A stretch of 47,691 bases of DNA, taken from the NCBI GenBank assembly GCA_964581465.1, contig CAZOOP010000031.1, positions 1 through 47,691 of the forward strand. Direction: 5' to 3'. Source of the DNA: WJMB01 sp964581465. GTDB lineage: Bacteria; RBG-13-66-14. The translations under genes were made by a program, and so were the position numbers. Positions 9,124 through 17,244 of the stretch are shown piece after piece (the first letter of the stretch is position 1; each line of letters begins with the position of its first letter). Below the pieces are notes generated by a model. It had not been told where the DNA came from, did no database searches, and worked only from the letters and a program-made list of their open reading frames with translations.

Positions 9124-10244
9124 GATATCCTCGTTTGTTAAAAGGGCTACCCATCCGGGCGGTGCTTATAATAGAACACTGGATAGGATAGCCTCAAACG
9201 CGCCGCGACGCAAGGGCGACGGATCGGCGGGGGAGGGCCGGATCACTCCCGCACCCGGCCGGGATTCTTCATCGGCAACTGCGAATGTCAGCTTAACACT
9301 GGCAAACACCTTGTCAACGACCTTTTTTTATCGTAAAAAATGGAACTGTGTAAGCTATCTGTCAGAGTGGTCAACAAATATGCACTGGTTCTAGTTCCTT
9401 TTTCCCACAGTCGCCTGCCGAACACTTGGCAAGTAGCATCCCGGCGTCTTCAACGCGACCGGCAAGCGCTCATCTCGTCACCCCCCCCCCGCAATCATTC
9501 CCATACCCTTCAATCATTGGGATTATCACTCCCATCCGGACCGGTTTAACACGCTAAGGTATGTATACCCTGACCGGACATGATTGTGATTGTATCCTGT
9601 TGATAATAGAAGCGATTGGTATCGGATACCCGTCACCAAACAGGCAGTCTAAACGTGGCGACTAAGAAGAGCGTCATCCTTAGCAAACCTGGATATCCGC
9701 ACACCTGTATATGCTCCGACAGCAGATTGCCGTAGAATCCTAAGTGTCTTAATAACAAGCAACAAGGGCATGCTATCTGAAGGCTTGCTCATCAACGGCG
9801 CATTTCCTCGGAGTCAATAACGGCCCAGTAAGCCGCTTCCAATCAGCCTGATTTGGTCCAAACACGTTCCACGCTGCCTGCGCTGATAGCTCGTCATGTA
9901 CTGCTGTTTGGCTCAGTTTGCTGTCATTTTCCGGCAATCGACTCGTGGCAACGGAGCATTACCAGAGCTTTGCGCAGTGGGTGGCCGGGTGGCTATCGGT
10001 CCCGCCGGACAGACTTGAAGCACTGCCTGCTGGAGGACGAGCCAAGGCAAGCTCTTGCAAGTATTATCACCTGTCTCCGCTAGATGCTTGAATAGATGCT
10101 TGAACAAGATGACGCCCAAAACAAAGCAAGTTTCAAAAGTACTCCATCTAGCAGCTCTTAATCGCTACGGATATTGGTCCTGTTTGTTTTGATGATCCCT
10201 TATCATTTTTGCTCACCCTTTCGAGCTTACCCCCAGGAGGAATC
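9124..10244. other. Long intergenic region holding repeat copy B
   Basis: About 1.1 kb without a supportable gene, lying between divergent C25 peptidase genes. Both promoters must be here, but I see no clear -35/-10 pair. ATTGGGATTATCACTCC occurs at about 9522-9538, next to the end of repeat copy B (9559-9870). The rest shows no recognisable feature. Confidence 0.5.
9559..9870 (-). repeat. Dispersed intergenic element, copy B (minus orientation)
   Basis: The reverse complement begins CGTGTTTGGACCAAATCAGG, followed by GGAAGCGG and CTGGGCCGTT. It continues with GCATGCCCTTGTTGCTTG, CGGCAATCTGCTG, GTCGCCACGTTTAGACTG and GGATACAATCACAATC. Every block is shared with the plus-strand copies at 5711, 45236 and 47352. 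Boundaries are approximate. Confidence 0.6.
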
Positions 10245-12824
10245 GTGAAGAAGCTGTCGCTGGCGCTGCTGCTCCTGCCGATCCTCGCCTTGGGCTACAC
10301 CTATACGGTGGACCAATCCCAGGTCGAGCTGGTCGAGAGCAACGGCTACATCATCCCCAACCTTCCCGGAGCGGCCTACACCAACGATATCGGCGCTCCG
10401 CGCCTGCCCTGGCTGCCCATCCACGTCGCCTGCCCGGCCGGCATGATCGCCGCCGAGGTCGAGATACTCGACTACCAGAGCATCGAGCTGCCCGGCACCC
10501 ATGTGGTCTTCCCGACCCAGGAATCCCGGCCGATCTCCCAGCCGGCCGCCTTCACCGAGAACTTCGACCCGGCGATCTACGAAGGCGACGGCGTCTACCC
10601 GGCCGTTCCTTTGGAGGCCCGCGGCGGCGGCAACCTGGCCGGCTACGGCGTGGCCGACCTGGTCTTCTGCCCCGTCATCTACCACCCGGCCTCGGGCCGG
10701 CTCGAGCTGATCACCAGTATCGACTTCAACATCGTCTACGACAGCCGGACCGCCGGCATCCGCACCCCGACGGTGCTGACCACCCACGCCGCCGAGATTG
10801 GACGCGAAAGGGTGCAGAGCCTGGTCATCAACCCCGAAGAGGTAATGGTCCCGGCGCCGGTGAAAGCCTCCACCCCTCCCGGCGTCGAGCCGCGCAGCAC
10901 CATCAACGAGCCCATGGTCGGCGACACCGCCGAGTGGGTGCTGATCACCGATCCCTCCTTCGTCACCGCCTTCGAACCCCTGGTCGAGTGGAAGCTGCAA
11001 AAGGGTCTGACCACCGCCGTGGTGACCACGGACTACATCCAGAGCACCTACAGCGGCACGGATATGCCCGAGAAGATCCGCAACTTCATCATCGACGCCT
11101 TCACCAACTGGTCCACGGTCTACGTGGTCCTCGGCGGCGATACCGCCTACGTCCGCGAGCGCCGCGCCTGGATCAGCTTCGGCTCCTACGACGACAACAT
11201 GATCCCCTGCGACCTCTACTACTCGGACCTGGACCACACCTGGAACGTCGACGGTGACAACAAGTGGGGCGAATACATAGCCGATCAGCCCCTGGACTAC
11301 TACGGCGACGTCTACGTCTCGCGCCTGCCCGTCAACAACACCGGCGAGGTAACCGCCGTGGTCAACAAGATCCTGACCTACGAGAAGAGCGTGCCCGCGG
11401 ACTTCCCGACGACCACGATCTTCTTCGCCGGCAAGCTGGACAACATCCCCACCTGGGGCGGCGACGGCCTGGATTACATCGGCGACAACTACCTGCCCGC
11501 CGAGCTCACCCCCTTCACTGCTTACTACGAACGAGACGGCAGCTACACCGACGCCGACATCATCGCCGATTACGAAGCCGGCGAATCCGCCGTGGTCAAC
11601 CAGCTCCACCACTCCAACTACAGCGTCATCGGCGCCGGCAACAACACCTACATCTCGACCGACGAGGCCTACGCGATGACCAACGGGGACTACCAGGGCT
11701 GGATGTACATCCAGGGCTGCATGTCCGGCGGCTTCGATCGCGCCCGCTGCGTCTGCGAAGGCCTGGTCGTCAACCCCACCGGCGGCTCGGTGGCCACCAT
11801 GGCCAACTCCCGCTACGGTCTCTACTCCCCCGGCGACGCCCCCAACGGCGAGAGCAATCTCTACGACGCCCGCTTCTTCGAGGCCGTCTTCAACGAGGGC
11901 TTCACCGAGTTCGGCGTAGCCCAGACCTGGAGCAAGGACTACTACGTCCCCCAGGCCGGCAATACCTACATGCGCTGGGTGATGTACGTCCAGAACGTCC
12001 TGGGACCCTGCCAGACCCGCAGTTGGGTCGACAGCCCGGCGAGCCTCGCCGTGCAGCACCCCGACACCTGGTACGGCGGCGACTTCACCGTCAGCGTCCA
12101 GACCGTCACCGCCGCGCCCATCAACGGAGCCACCGTCTGCGTCTACATGGAGGACGCCGTCTTCCAGACCGCTCAGACCGACTCCTCGGGCCAGGCCGAC
12201 TTCACCCTGACCGGCGAGATCCACGGCGATCTCTACGTCACCGTCGACATGCCCCAGTACTACCCCTACCAGGGCACCTGCGACTGCGACTACTCCGCCG
12301 TCGACGTCGTCTCCTTCGACGGAGCGGCCACCGAGGACGGCGCCCTGGTCCGCTGGGAGATCGCCGATGACGGCACCTTCGCCGGCCTCGACATCTACCG
12401 CGGCTCCGAGCGCTTGAACGACATCAGCCTGACCGCAACCTCCGGCGCCTACCTGGACGCCACCGCCGCGGGCCGCAACGACTACTACCTCGAGATCACC
12501 GAGGCCGACGGCGGCAGCTTCCGCGTCGGACCGGTCTCCATCATGATGCCCGAGGGCGCGCTGTCCCGCTCCCTCTCCGGCGCCTACCCCAACCCGGCCC
12601 GCGCCGCCGCCGGTTTCGAGCTGACCCTGCCCGAGGCCGAACACGTCGAGCTGGCCGTCTACGACCTCTCCGGCCGCCGGGTGGCCACCCTGGCTTCCGG
12701 TGAGCTCTCCGCCGGACGTCACCTGATCAACTGGGACTGCTCCGGCACCGCCGAGGGCGTCTACCTGGCCCGGCTCCAGGCCGGCGGCGAAGTGCTGACC
12801 AGCCGCCTGGTCATCGCCCGCTAG
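10245..12824 (+). CDS. Secreted C25 (gingipain-like) cysteine peptidase paralogue
   Basis: An 859-residue paralogue of the minus-strand C25 peptidase with the same order of parts: signal peptide (to about 17), propeptide, peptidase domain (about 225-590), Ig-like domains, and the C-terminal sorting domain in the last 80 residues (YPNPA, VYDLSGRRV, GVYLARL). The nucleophile is Cys492 in QGCMSGGFDRARC. The histidine motif reads LHHSNYS (453-459) instead of HCGHGNYS: the catalytic histidine position is kept (His456), but the surrounding Gly-His-Gly is changed. GTG at 10245 is chosen because AGGAGG sits at 10235-10240; the ATG at 10209 would put 12 odd residues before the signal peptide. It is exported; whether it is fully active is open. 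Confidence 0.87.
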   Translation: MKKLSLALLLLPILALGYTYTVDQSQVELVESNGYIIPNLPGAAYTNDIGAPRLPWLPIHVACPAGMIAAEVEILDYQSIELPGTHVVFPTQESRPISQPAAFTENFDPAIYEGDGVYPAVPLEARGGGNLAGYGVADLVFCPVIYHPASGRLELITSIDFNIVYDSRTAGIRTPTVLTTHAAEIGRERVQSLVINPEEVMVPAPVKASTPPGVEPRSTINEPMVGDTAEWVLITDPSFVTAFEPLVEWKLQKGLTTAVVTTDYIQSTYSGTDMPEKIRNFIIDAFTNWSTVYVVLGGDTAYVRERRAWISFGSYDDNMIPCDLYYSDLDHTWNVDGDNKWGEYIADQPLDYYGDVYVSRLPVNNTGEVTAVVNKILTYEKSVPADFPTTTIFFAGKLDNIPTWGGDGLDYIGDNYLPAELTPFTAYYERDGSYTDADIIADYEAGESAVVNQLHHSNYSVIGAGNNTYISTDEAYAMTNGDYQGWMYIQGCMSGGFDRARCVCEGLVVNPTGGSVATMANSRYGLYSPGDAPNGESNLYDARFFEAVFNEGFTEFGVAQTWSKDYYVPQAGNTYMRWVMYVQNVLGPCQTRSWVDSPASLAVQHPDTWYGGDFTVSVQTVTAAPINGATVCVYMEDAVFQTAQTDSSGQADFTLTGEIHGDLYVTVDMPQYYPYQGTCDCDYSAVDVVSFDGAATEDGALVRWEIADDGTFAGLDIYRGSERLNDISLTATSGAYLDATAAGRNDYYLEITEADGGSFRVGPVSIMMPEGALSRSLSGAYPNPARAAAGFELTLPEAEHVELAVYDLSGRRVATLASGELSAGRHLINWDCSGTAEGVYLARLQAGGEVLTSRLVIAR

Positions 12825-12851
12825 ACCATCTCGAAAACCGAACGCCAACGA

Positions 12852-12875
12852 CGGGGGCCGCGCGGCCCCCGTTGG
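12852..12875 (+). terminator. Terminator after the second C25 peptidase gene
   Basis: A perfect 20-base palindrome at 12852-12871 (CGGGGGCC GCGC GGCCCCCG) extends with CCAAC and GTTGG arms. It lies 27 bases after the stop. The T-run is poor, so this is a strong hairpin with a weak tail. Confidence 0.65.
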
Positions 12876-12990
12876 TATGCAATCGGCTTGATGGAAAAGC
12901 CCCGGCCCGTTGTCTGGCGCTGGCTGGAGATGAACGCTCAGAACCGCTGATCATGATCGTGGGATCGAGCAGCCGCCTCTGCATTAAAAG

Positions 12991-13012
12991 AAGGGACCCC
13001 ACGGGGTCCCTT
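12991..13012 (-). terminator. Terminator of the NYN-domain gene
   Basis: A 10-bp stem, AAGGGACCCC and GGGGTCCCTT, with a 2-base centre. On the minus strand it follows the NYN gene stop by 21 bases and is followed by CTTTTAATGC. Confidence 0.85.
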
Positions 13013-13033
13013 CGGGTATTCGACGTGGTGGGC

Positions 13034-13561
13034 CTAAGTGCCGGGCAGCTTCTCGAACTCCTCGCGCAGGTACTGCAGGTCGTAGTAGCGGTCGGCGGCG
13101 TTGATCAGCTCGATGGCCACCATGCCGCGGGTCGAAACGACGATGACCTCCTTGCCCTTGGTGCGCAAAAGCTCCAGGGCGCGCTCGAAGTCGGAATCAC
13201 CGGAGAAGACGATGGCCCGGTCGTAGTTGTCGACGGTGTTGAACATGTCGACGACCATCTCGGTGTCCAGGTTGGCCTTGCGGACCTCTTCGCCGGTGTC
13301 CAGGTCGAAGATGACCTTGACGCGCTTGCGGCGCACGGTGTAGCCCATCATGGTCAGGGCGTTGAGGAAGTTCTCCTCTTTGGACTCCGTGGGATGCTGG
13401 ACGCCGGTGTAGTAGAAGGCGTTGTACAGGTGCTCAGGATTGGGGACGAAGTAGTGCAGGATGCGCTTGTAGTCCAGGTGCCAGCCCAGCTTCTTCTGGG
13501 CGTAGAACATGTTGACGCCGTCGACGAAGAGGGCGCTTTTGGATTCACGCGGCTCGGTCAT
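13034..13561 (-). CDS. NYN domain (LabA/DUF88-type) putative RNase
   Basis: A 175-residue NYN (PIN-like) domain protein of the LabA/DUF88 group. FVDGVNMFY at 12-20 provides Asp14; LDTEMVVDM at 98-106 provides Asp99 and Asp105; FSGDSDFE at 119-126 provides Asp122 and Asp124. Together they form the acidic, metal-binding pocket of this fold. No extra domain is present, and the length fits single-domain members. Bacterial members act as cytoplasmic endoribonucleases or regulatory proteins; the target is unknown. The start ATG at 13561 is preceded by GAGGTG. It is monocistronic, with a terminator directly downstream. Confidence 0.88.
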   Translation of the reverse strand: MTEPRESKSALFVDGVNMFYAQKKLGWHLDYKRILHYFVPNPEHLYNAFYYTGVQHPTESKEENFLNALTMMGYTVRRKRVKVIFDLDTGEEVRKANLDTEMVVDMFNTVDNYDRAIVFSGDSDFERALELLRTKGKEVIVVSTRGMVAIELINAADRYYDLQYLREEFEKLPGT

Positions 13562-13994
13562 TGTTTCACCTCGTGATTGGGTTTAGCAGTGACCCGACCC
13601 CGGCGCGAACGCCGGGAGTGATGAAGTGGAAGAATCGGTGCTCCGCCGCTTAGGCGAGGGACTGAGCAGCCAAGTGGCCAATCTGCAATCGGCCACGTTG
13701 AAGGGGGAGTATAGCTGCGAGTATGACGGCTGTCAAGGGTGGAGGGAATGGTACCGGCGTGGGCGACGGGCTTGCGGTGTCAAATGATAATCAGCGTTGA
13801 GCATAAGGTTGGCACAAGCTGGGAGAGGCGTTATGGATCGGCAATCACACTCGTCGCATAAGCAAACGGTTGATAGGAGGACCCGGCAAACATCGATAAA
13901 GCTGATCCCGAACCGTCCGATCCGGCATTCGGTAAGTGAATGCCGAGACCGACTCATCCGCTTCAAGTTCAGAGGCCAATGTCCGATAATCCAG
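13562..13994. other. Intergenic region between NYN and C11 peptidase genes
   Basis: No gene is supported. It must contain the NYN gene promoter (minus strand) and ends at the C11 gene terminator. A short open frame at 13733-13966 has no ribosome binding site and is not called. Confidence 0.5.
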
Positions 13995-14018
13995 ACGGGG
14001 GCCGCTATCGGCCCCCGT
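13995..14018 (-). terminator. Terminator of the C11 peptidase gene
   Basis: A 9-bp stem ACGGGGGCC and GGCCCCCGT with a 6-base loop, 26 bases past the stop on the minus strand. Its stem is close to that of the terminator at 12852-12871. Confidence 0.75.
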
Positions 14019-14044
14019 TGGTCATTGCTGATGCGTCGGTGTGT

Positions 14045-16573
14045 TTAGCGGGTGATGGTCAGTCGGCGGGTCAGGGTCAGACCCTCGCCCTCCAGACGGA
14101 CCAGGTAGACGCCGGAGTCGACGCCGGCGGTGTCCCAGACCACTTCGTGACGGCCGGCGGCCAGCTCGCCCTCGACCAGGGTGGCCACCCGGCGCCCGGC
14201 GATATCGTAGACGCGCAGGCTGACCGGGGAGGTCTCGGCGAGTTCGAAGGGCACGGTCACGCTGCCCACGGCCGGGTTGGGGAAGCTCTGGCCGAGTTCG
14301 TCGGCCAGGGCGCGCGGCGCGGCGGTGCCGGAGACCGGACCGAAGGTGGTGCTGCGCCCGTCGGTTTCGGTGATCGTCACCTTGTAGTTGTAGGTGCGTC
14401 CGGGCTCGACATCGGCGTCCAGGAAGCGGCCGCCGGTCAGGGGCGCCTCGTGGAGCGCCGTGTACCCGGTCTCGTTTTCGCGCAGCACCCGGGCTCCGAC
14501 GATGGAGGCCGGGTCGTCGGCGGTCCAACTTATCAACAGGCCCTCTTCGACGGCGCGGGTTTCGATGGCGAGCTCATCAACGTCGGAGGTGCCGCCGCTG
14601 ACGATGAAGTCGTCGAAGTAGAAGCCCTCGTAGCTGACCGAATAGTCGCTGGAGAACTGGAAGCGCAGGTGAACCACGTCGCCCTCGTAGGCCGACAGGT
14701 CGAAGGTCTCCTCGCTCCAGCTCATGTGGTTGCCGTTATAGGTCTCCAGGTTGCTCCAACCGGAGCCGTCGTCGATCTGCAGGTAGACGTAGTCGTAGCT
14801 GCTCTCCAAGTAGTACTTGGTCTGGAAGCTCAGCTCGTTGTGATCGGCATCGATGAAGACCGGGCAGGTGCTGATGTAGGACTCCTGGTTGTCGGAATAG
14901 TCTCCAGAGCCGGTGTCGCCGCACTTCCAGGAGTAGCTGCCCGAGGTGGCGTCCTCATCGGAAAGGTGCCACTGGTCGCCGCTGCCGCCGTGGGTCCACA
15001 GCGCGTCGCCGGACTCCATGTCATCCTGGAAGCCGGCGCCGACCACGACGCCGAAACTCAGGTCGTTGGAGTAGCCGCCGTCGGCGGTGGCGCTGAGGTC
15101 GGCTGTCACATTGTAGGGTTCGGGGCAGGAGCCGTCGACCTCGAAGGTGTAGGTGTCGGAAGCGGTGCCTCCGGAGGCGATGCTGCCGAAGCTGCCCGAA
15201 GCGTCGGTAACGGTGAAGTAGCTGTCGCTGATGGCCAGAGTGGCCGCTACACCACTGGCGGTGTCGGTGCCGTTGTTGGCCAGGGTGACGGTGCACTCGA
15301 TGGTCTCGCCGGGGTCGATCTTGCCGTCGCCGTTGCCGCCGGCGGTATCATCGAAGTCGACGCTGTCGACGGAGAGCATCACCGGGAGCACCGGGTAGGG
15401 GTCGGCGTACATCTCGAGGAACTCGTCCCAGAGGGTCTCTGAGAAATCGAGGTTGTTCTGGTAGCTGGACCAACTGGAATCGCCGGAGCCGTTCTCGGTG
15501 AACCAGATGGTCAGACCGCCCGAGGGATCGATGGAGTTGTGCATCCCGCCGGCCAGTACATAGGTCTCCAGGTTGTCGGCGACGTCCTGGGCCGCACTGC
15601 GCAGATCGGAGGGCAGGTCGGTGTCGCCGGCCAGGGCGGTGACGAAGTCGTAGAGGTCGCGGTCCTCGGAGGTGTTCCAGTAACCGGCCGAGCTGCGGGC
15701 CGCGCTGATGTCGGCCTCGTAATCGTAGCAGTAGTTAAACAACAACTGGCAGAGGTTCTCCCAATCCGGACCCATCACGGTGTCCCAGTTCTTCACGTCG
15801 GAGGCGCCCTGGGTGACGCCGCTGCCGTAGAAGTCCAGGTAGTCGTCTACGATGCGGGCGGCGAACTCCTCCGGGGTGACGTCCGAGTCCTCCTGGAAGA
15901 TTTCGAAGGCCTGGTAGTCCCAGCCCTCACCGGGCTCGGAATCCGGGCTGCCGATCTGGATGCCCACGACGTTGTCTTCCATCTGGTAGCCGGTCTCGAT
16001 CTGGCCCAGCAGGCAGACATCGTAGCCCAGGATGTCGATGTAGGTGCCGACGTTCTTCAGGGCGGTTTCGAACTCCCAGATCTTCAGATTGCCGCAAGCC
16101 CCCTTGTCGATCCAGTCGTAACCGTCATCGAGCCAAATGCCGGAGCCGTGGTCCCAGGCGCTGATCAGATAATGATCGGCCGGATAGTTGTCCACGGTCC
16201 ACTGGACGAAGTCCTCGAAGGCCTGGATGTCGTTGTCCATGTCCAGGGTGCCGCTCCAGATGCCGTGGCCGTTGATCTCCGTGGAGACGACGTGGCTCAT
16301 CCCCTCGTCGCCGTCGTAGGGGCTGGAGTCGTAGTCGACGTGGTAGAGCTGGGCGTCGTGGGTGCCGTAGCCTCCGGTGGTCCCCAGCAGACAGATGACA
16401 TCGACTTCGTCGCCGTACTGGCTGTAGTCGCAGGTCTCCATCTCGTTGAGATCGTCGTGGCCGTAGCTGTAGAGGTTGTTCTGGTTGTTCAGCCAGATCA
16501 TCACGGTCCAGGAGTCGGCCAGGGCCGCCAGGGGCACCAGCAACAGGACCAACAGGGCCGTATAGCGCTTCAT
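14045..16573 (-). CDS. Secreted C11 (clostripain-like) cysteine peptidase with sorting domain
   Basis: An 842-residue secreted peptidase. The signal peptide is residues 1-19 (MKRYTALLVLLLVPLAALA). The C11 domain begins SWTVMIWLNNQNNL. The catalytic pair is His142 in AWDHGSGIW and Cys187 in GYDVCLLGQIETGYQ, the expected spacing for clostripain-family enzymes. After about residue 430 come a CARDB-like beta domain (GDGKIDPGETIECTVTLANNG), an MAM/lectin-like jelly roll (about 560-690), a fibronectin-like domain, and the C-terminal sorting domain (FPNPA, VYDIAGRRV, GVYLVRL). The start at 16573 is set by AAGGAG upstream and by the signal peptide; an upstream in-frame ATG at 16666 would bury it. It is expected at the cell surface or outside the cell, alongside the two C25 enzymes. 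Confidence 0.88.
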   Translation of the reverse strand: MKRYTALLVLLLVPLAALADSWTVMIWLNNQNNLYSYGHDDLNEMETCDYSQYGDEVDVICLLGTTGGYGTHDAQLYHVDYDSSPYDGDEGMSHVVSTEINGHGIWSGTLDMDNDIQAFEDFVQWTVDNYPADHYLISAWDHGSGIWLDDGYDWIDKGACGNLKIWEFETALKNVGTYIDILGYDVCLLGQIETGYQMEDNVVGIQIGSPDSEPGEGWDYQAFEIFQEDSDVTPEEFAARIVDDYLDFYGSGVTQGASDVKNWDTVMGPDWENLCQLLFNYCYDYEADISAARSSAGYWNTSEDRDLYDFVTALAGDTDLPSDLRSAAQDVADNLETYVLAGGMHNSIDPSGGLTIWFTENGSGDSSWSSYQNNLDFSETLWDEFLEMYADPYPVLPVMLSVDSVDFDDTAGGNGDGKIDPGETIECTVTLANNGTDTASGVAATLAISDSYFTVTDASGSFGSIASGGTASDTYTFEVDGSCPEPYNVTADLSATADGGYSNDLSFGVVVGAGFQDDMESGDALWTHGGSGDQWHLSDEDATSGSYSWKCGDTGSGDYSDNQESYISTCPVFIDADHNELSFQTKYYLESSYDYVYLQIDDGSGWSNLETYNGNHMSWSEETFDLSAYEGDVVHLRFQFSSDYSVSYEGFYFDDFIVSGGTSDVDELAIETRAVEEGLLISWTADDPASIVGARVLRENETGYTALHEAPLTGGRFLDADVEPGRTYNYKVTITETDGRSTTFGPVSGTAAPRALADELGQSFPNPAVGSVTVPFELAETSPVSLRVYDIAGRRVATLVEGELAAGRHEVVWDTAGVDSGVYLVRLEGEGLTLTRRLTITR

Positions 16574-16902
16574 GGAACAACTCCTTACTGGGGTTGATAG
16601 GGAACTTGTCTGCGTTTCGCAGGCCATCGCCAACTCAGAAGCAAATGGGGATGCGAATCGGTCCAAGTCGACCGGGAACGCTGATCGTCTTCCGGCGCGG
16701 ATCGGCGGAAAAATAGTCGCTGGGCTGGAATTGGTGTTTACAGTTTAGCTAATATGAAAAGCAGACTAGCCTAAAAGATGGGCGCTGTCAACTGGGCGGA
16801 GCCCGGCTTGGAGGGCGAATCGGGATAAGTACCCCACGCTTGCCCCCCGCCCGTTGGGGCGTGTACACTTGTCGGGCGATTCAAACATTGCGAGGTGATC
16901 CC
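16574..16902. other. Divergent intergenic region between C11 peptidase and cupin genes
   Basis: No gene is supported. It is the divergent promoter region for the C11 peptidase (minus) and the cupin-recG operon (plus). I could not settle on a specific -35/-10 pair. Confidence 0.5.
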
Positions 16903-17244
16903 ATGCGCGTCGTCGAGCCCGCCGATTATCAACCCAAGGACAACCCCCACGGCGTCGAGGTCTGGGGCCTGCTGCGCAAGCCCGAGGTGCAGGTCTCGCG
17001 GATAGAGCTGGCCCCGGGGCAGCGGCTCAAGCTCCACCGCACCCCGGTGGACGCCCTGTTCTTCGTGCTGACCGGTCGCGGAACGGTCACGGTGGGCGAG
17101 GAGGAACGGGAGGCAACCGCCGGTTGCCTGATCGACAGTCCGGCCCGCATCCCCCACACCTGGCGCAACAGCGATCGGGAGAAGCTGAGCGTGCTGATCA
17201 TTAAGATACCGGCCCAGACCGAGCCCTCGGAAATCCTGGAATGA
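16903..17244 (+). CDS. Small cupin-domain protein
   Basis: A 113-residue single-domain cupin. ELAPGQRLKLHRTPVDALFFVLTGRGTVTVGEE is cupin motif 1 (histidine near residue 45) and GCLIDSPARIPHTWRN is motif 2 (histidine near 85), so a metal site is likely. Such proteins may be isomerases, dioxygenases or ligand-binding regulators; nothing narrows it here. The start at 16903 is chosen because GAGGTG lies 7 bases upstream; an in-frame ATG at 16840 precedes that site. Its stop overlaps the recG start by four bases (ATGA), so the two are translationally coupled. Confidence 0.8.
   Translation: MRVVEPADYQPKDNPHGVEVWGLLRKPEVQVSRIELAPGQRLKLHRTPVDALFFVLTGRGTVTVGEEEREATAGCLIDSPARIPHTWRNSDREKLSVLIIKIPAQTEPSEILE

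Noticed and set aside
6475..9141. 888-codon open frame on the plus strand opposite the C25 peptidase gene
   Set aside because: Glycine/valine-rich mirror translation with no family features. It exists because GC-rich codon bias removes stops on the other strand. The minus frame has a signal peptide, catalytic motifs and a sorting domain.
9340..10119. Small open frames in the gap between the two C25 genes
   Set aside because: They fall partly in the dispersed repeat, lack ribosome binding sites and show no family resemblance.
10227..12848. 873-codon open frame on the minus strand opposite the second C25 peptidase
   Set aside because: Same mirror artefact; no ribosome binding site and no recognisable domain.
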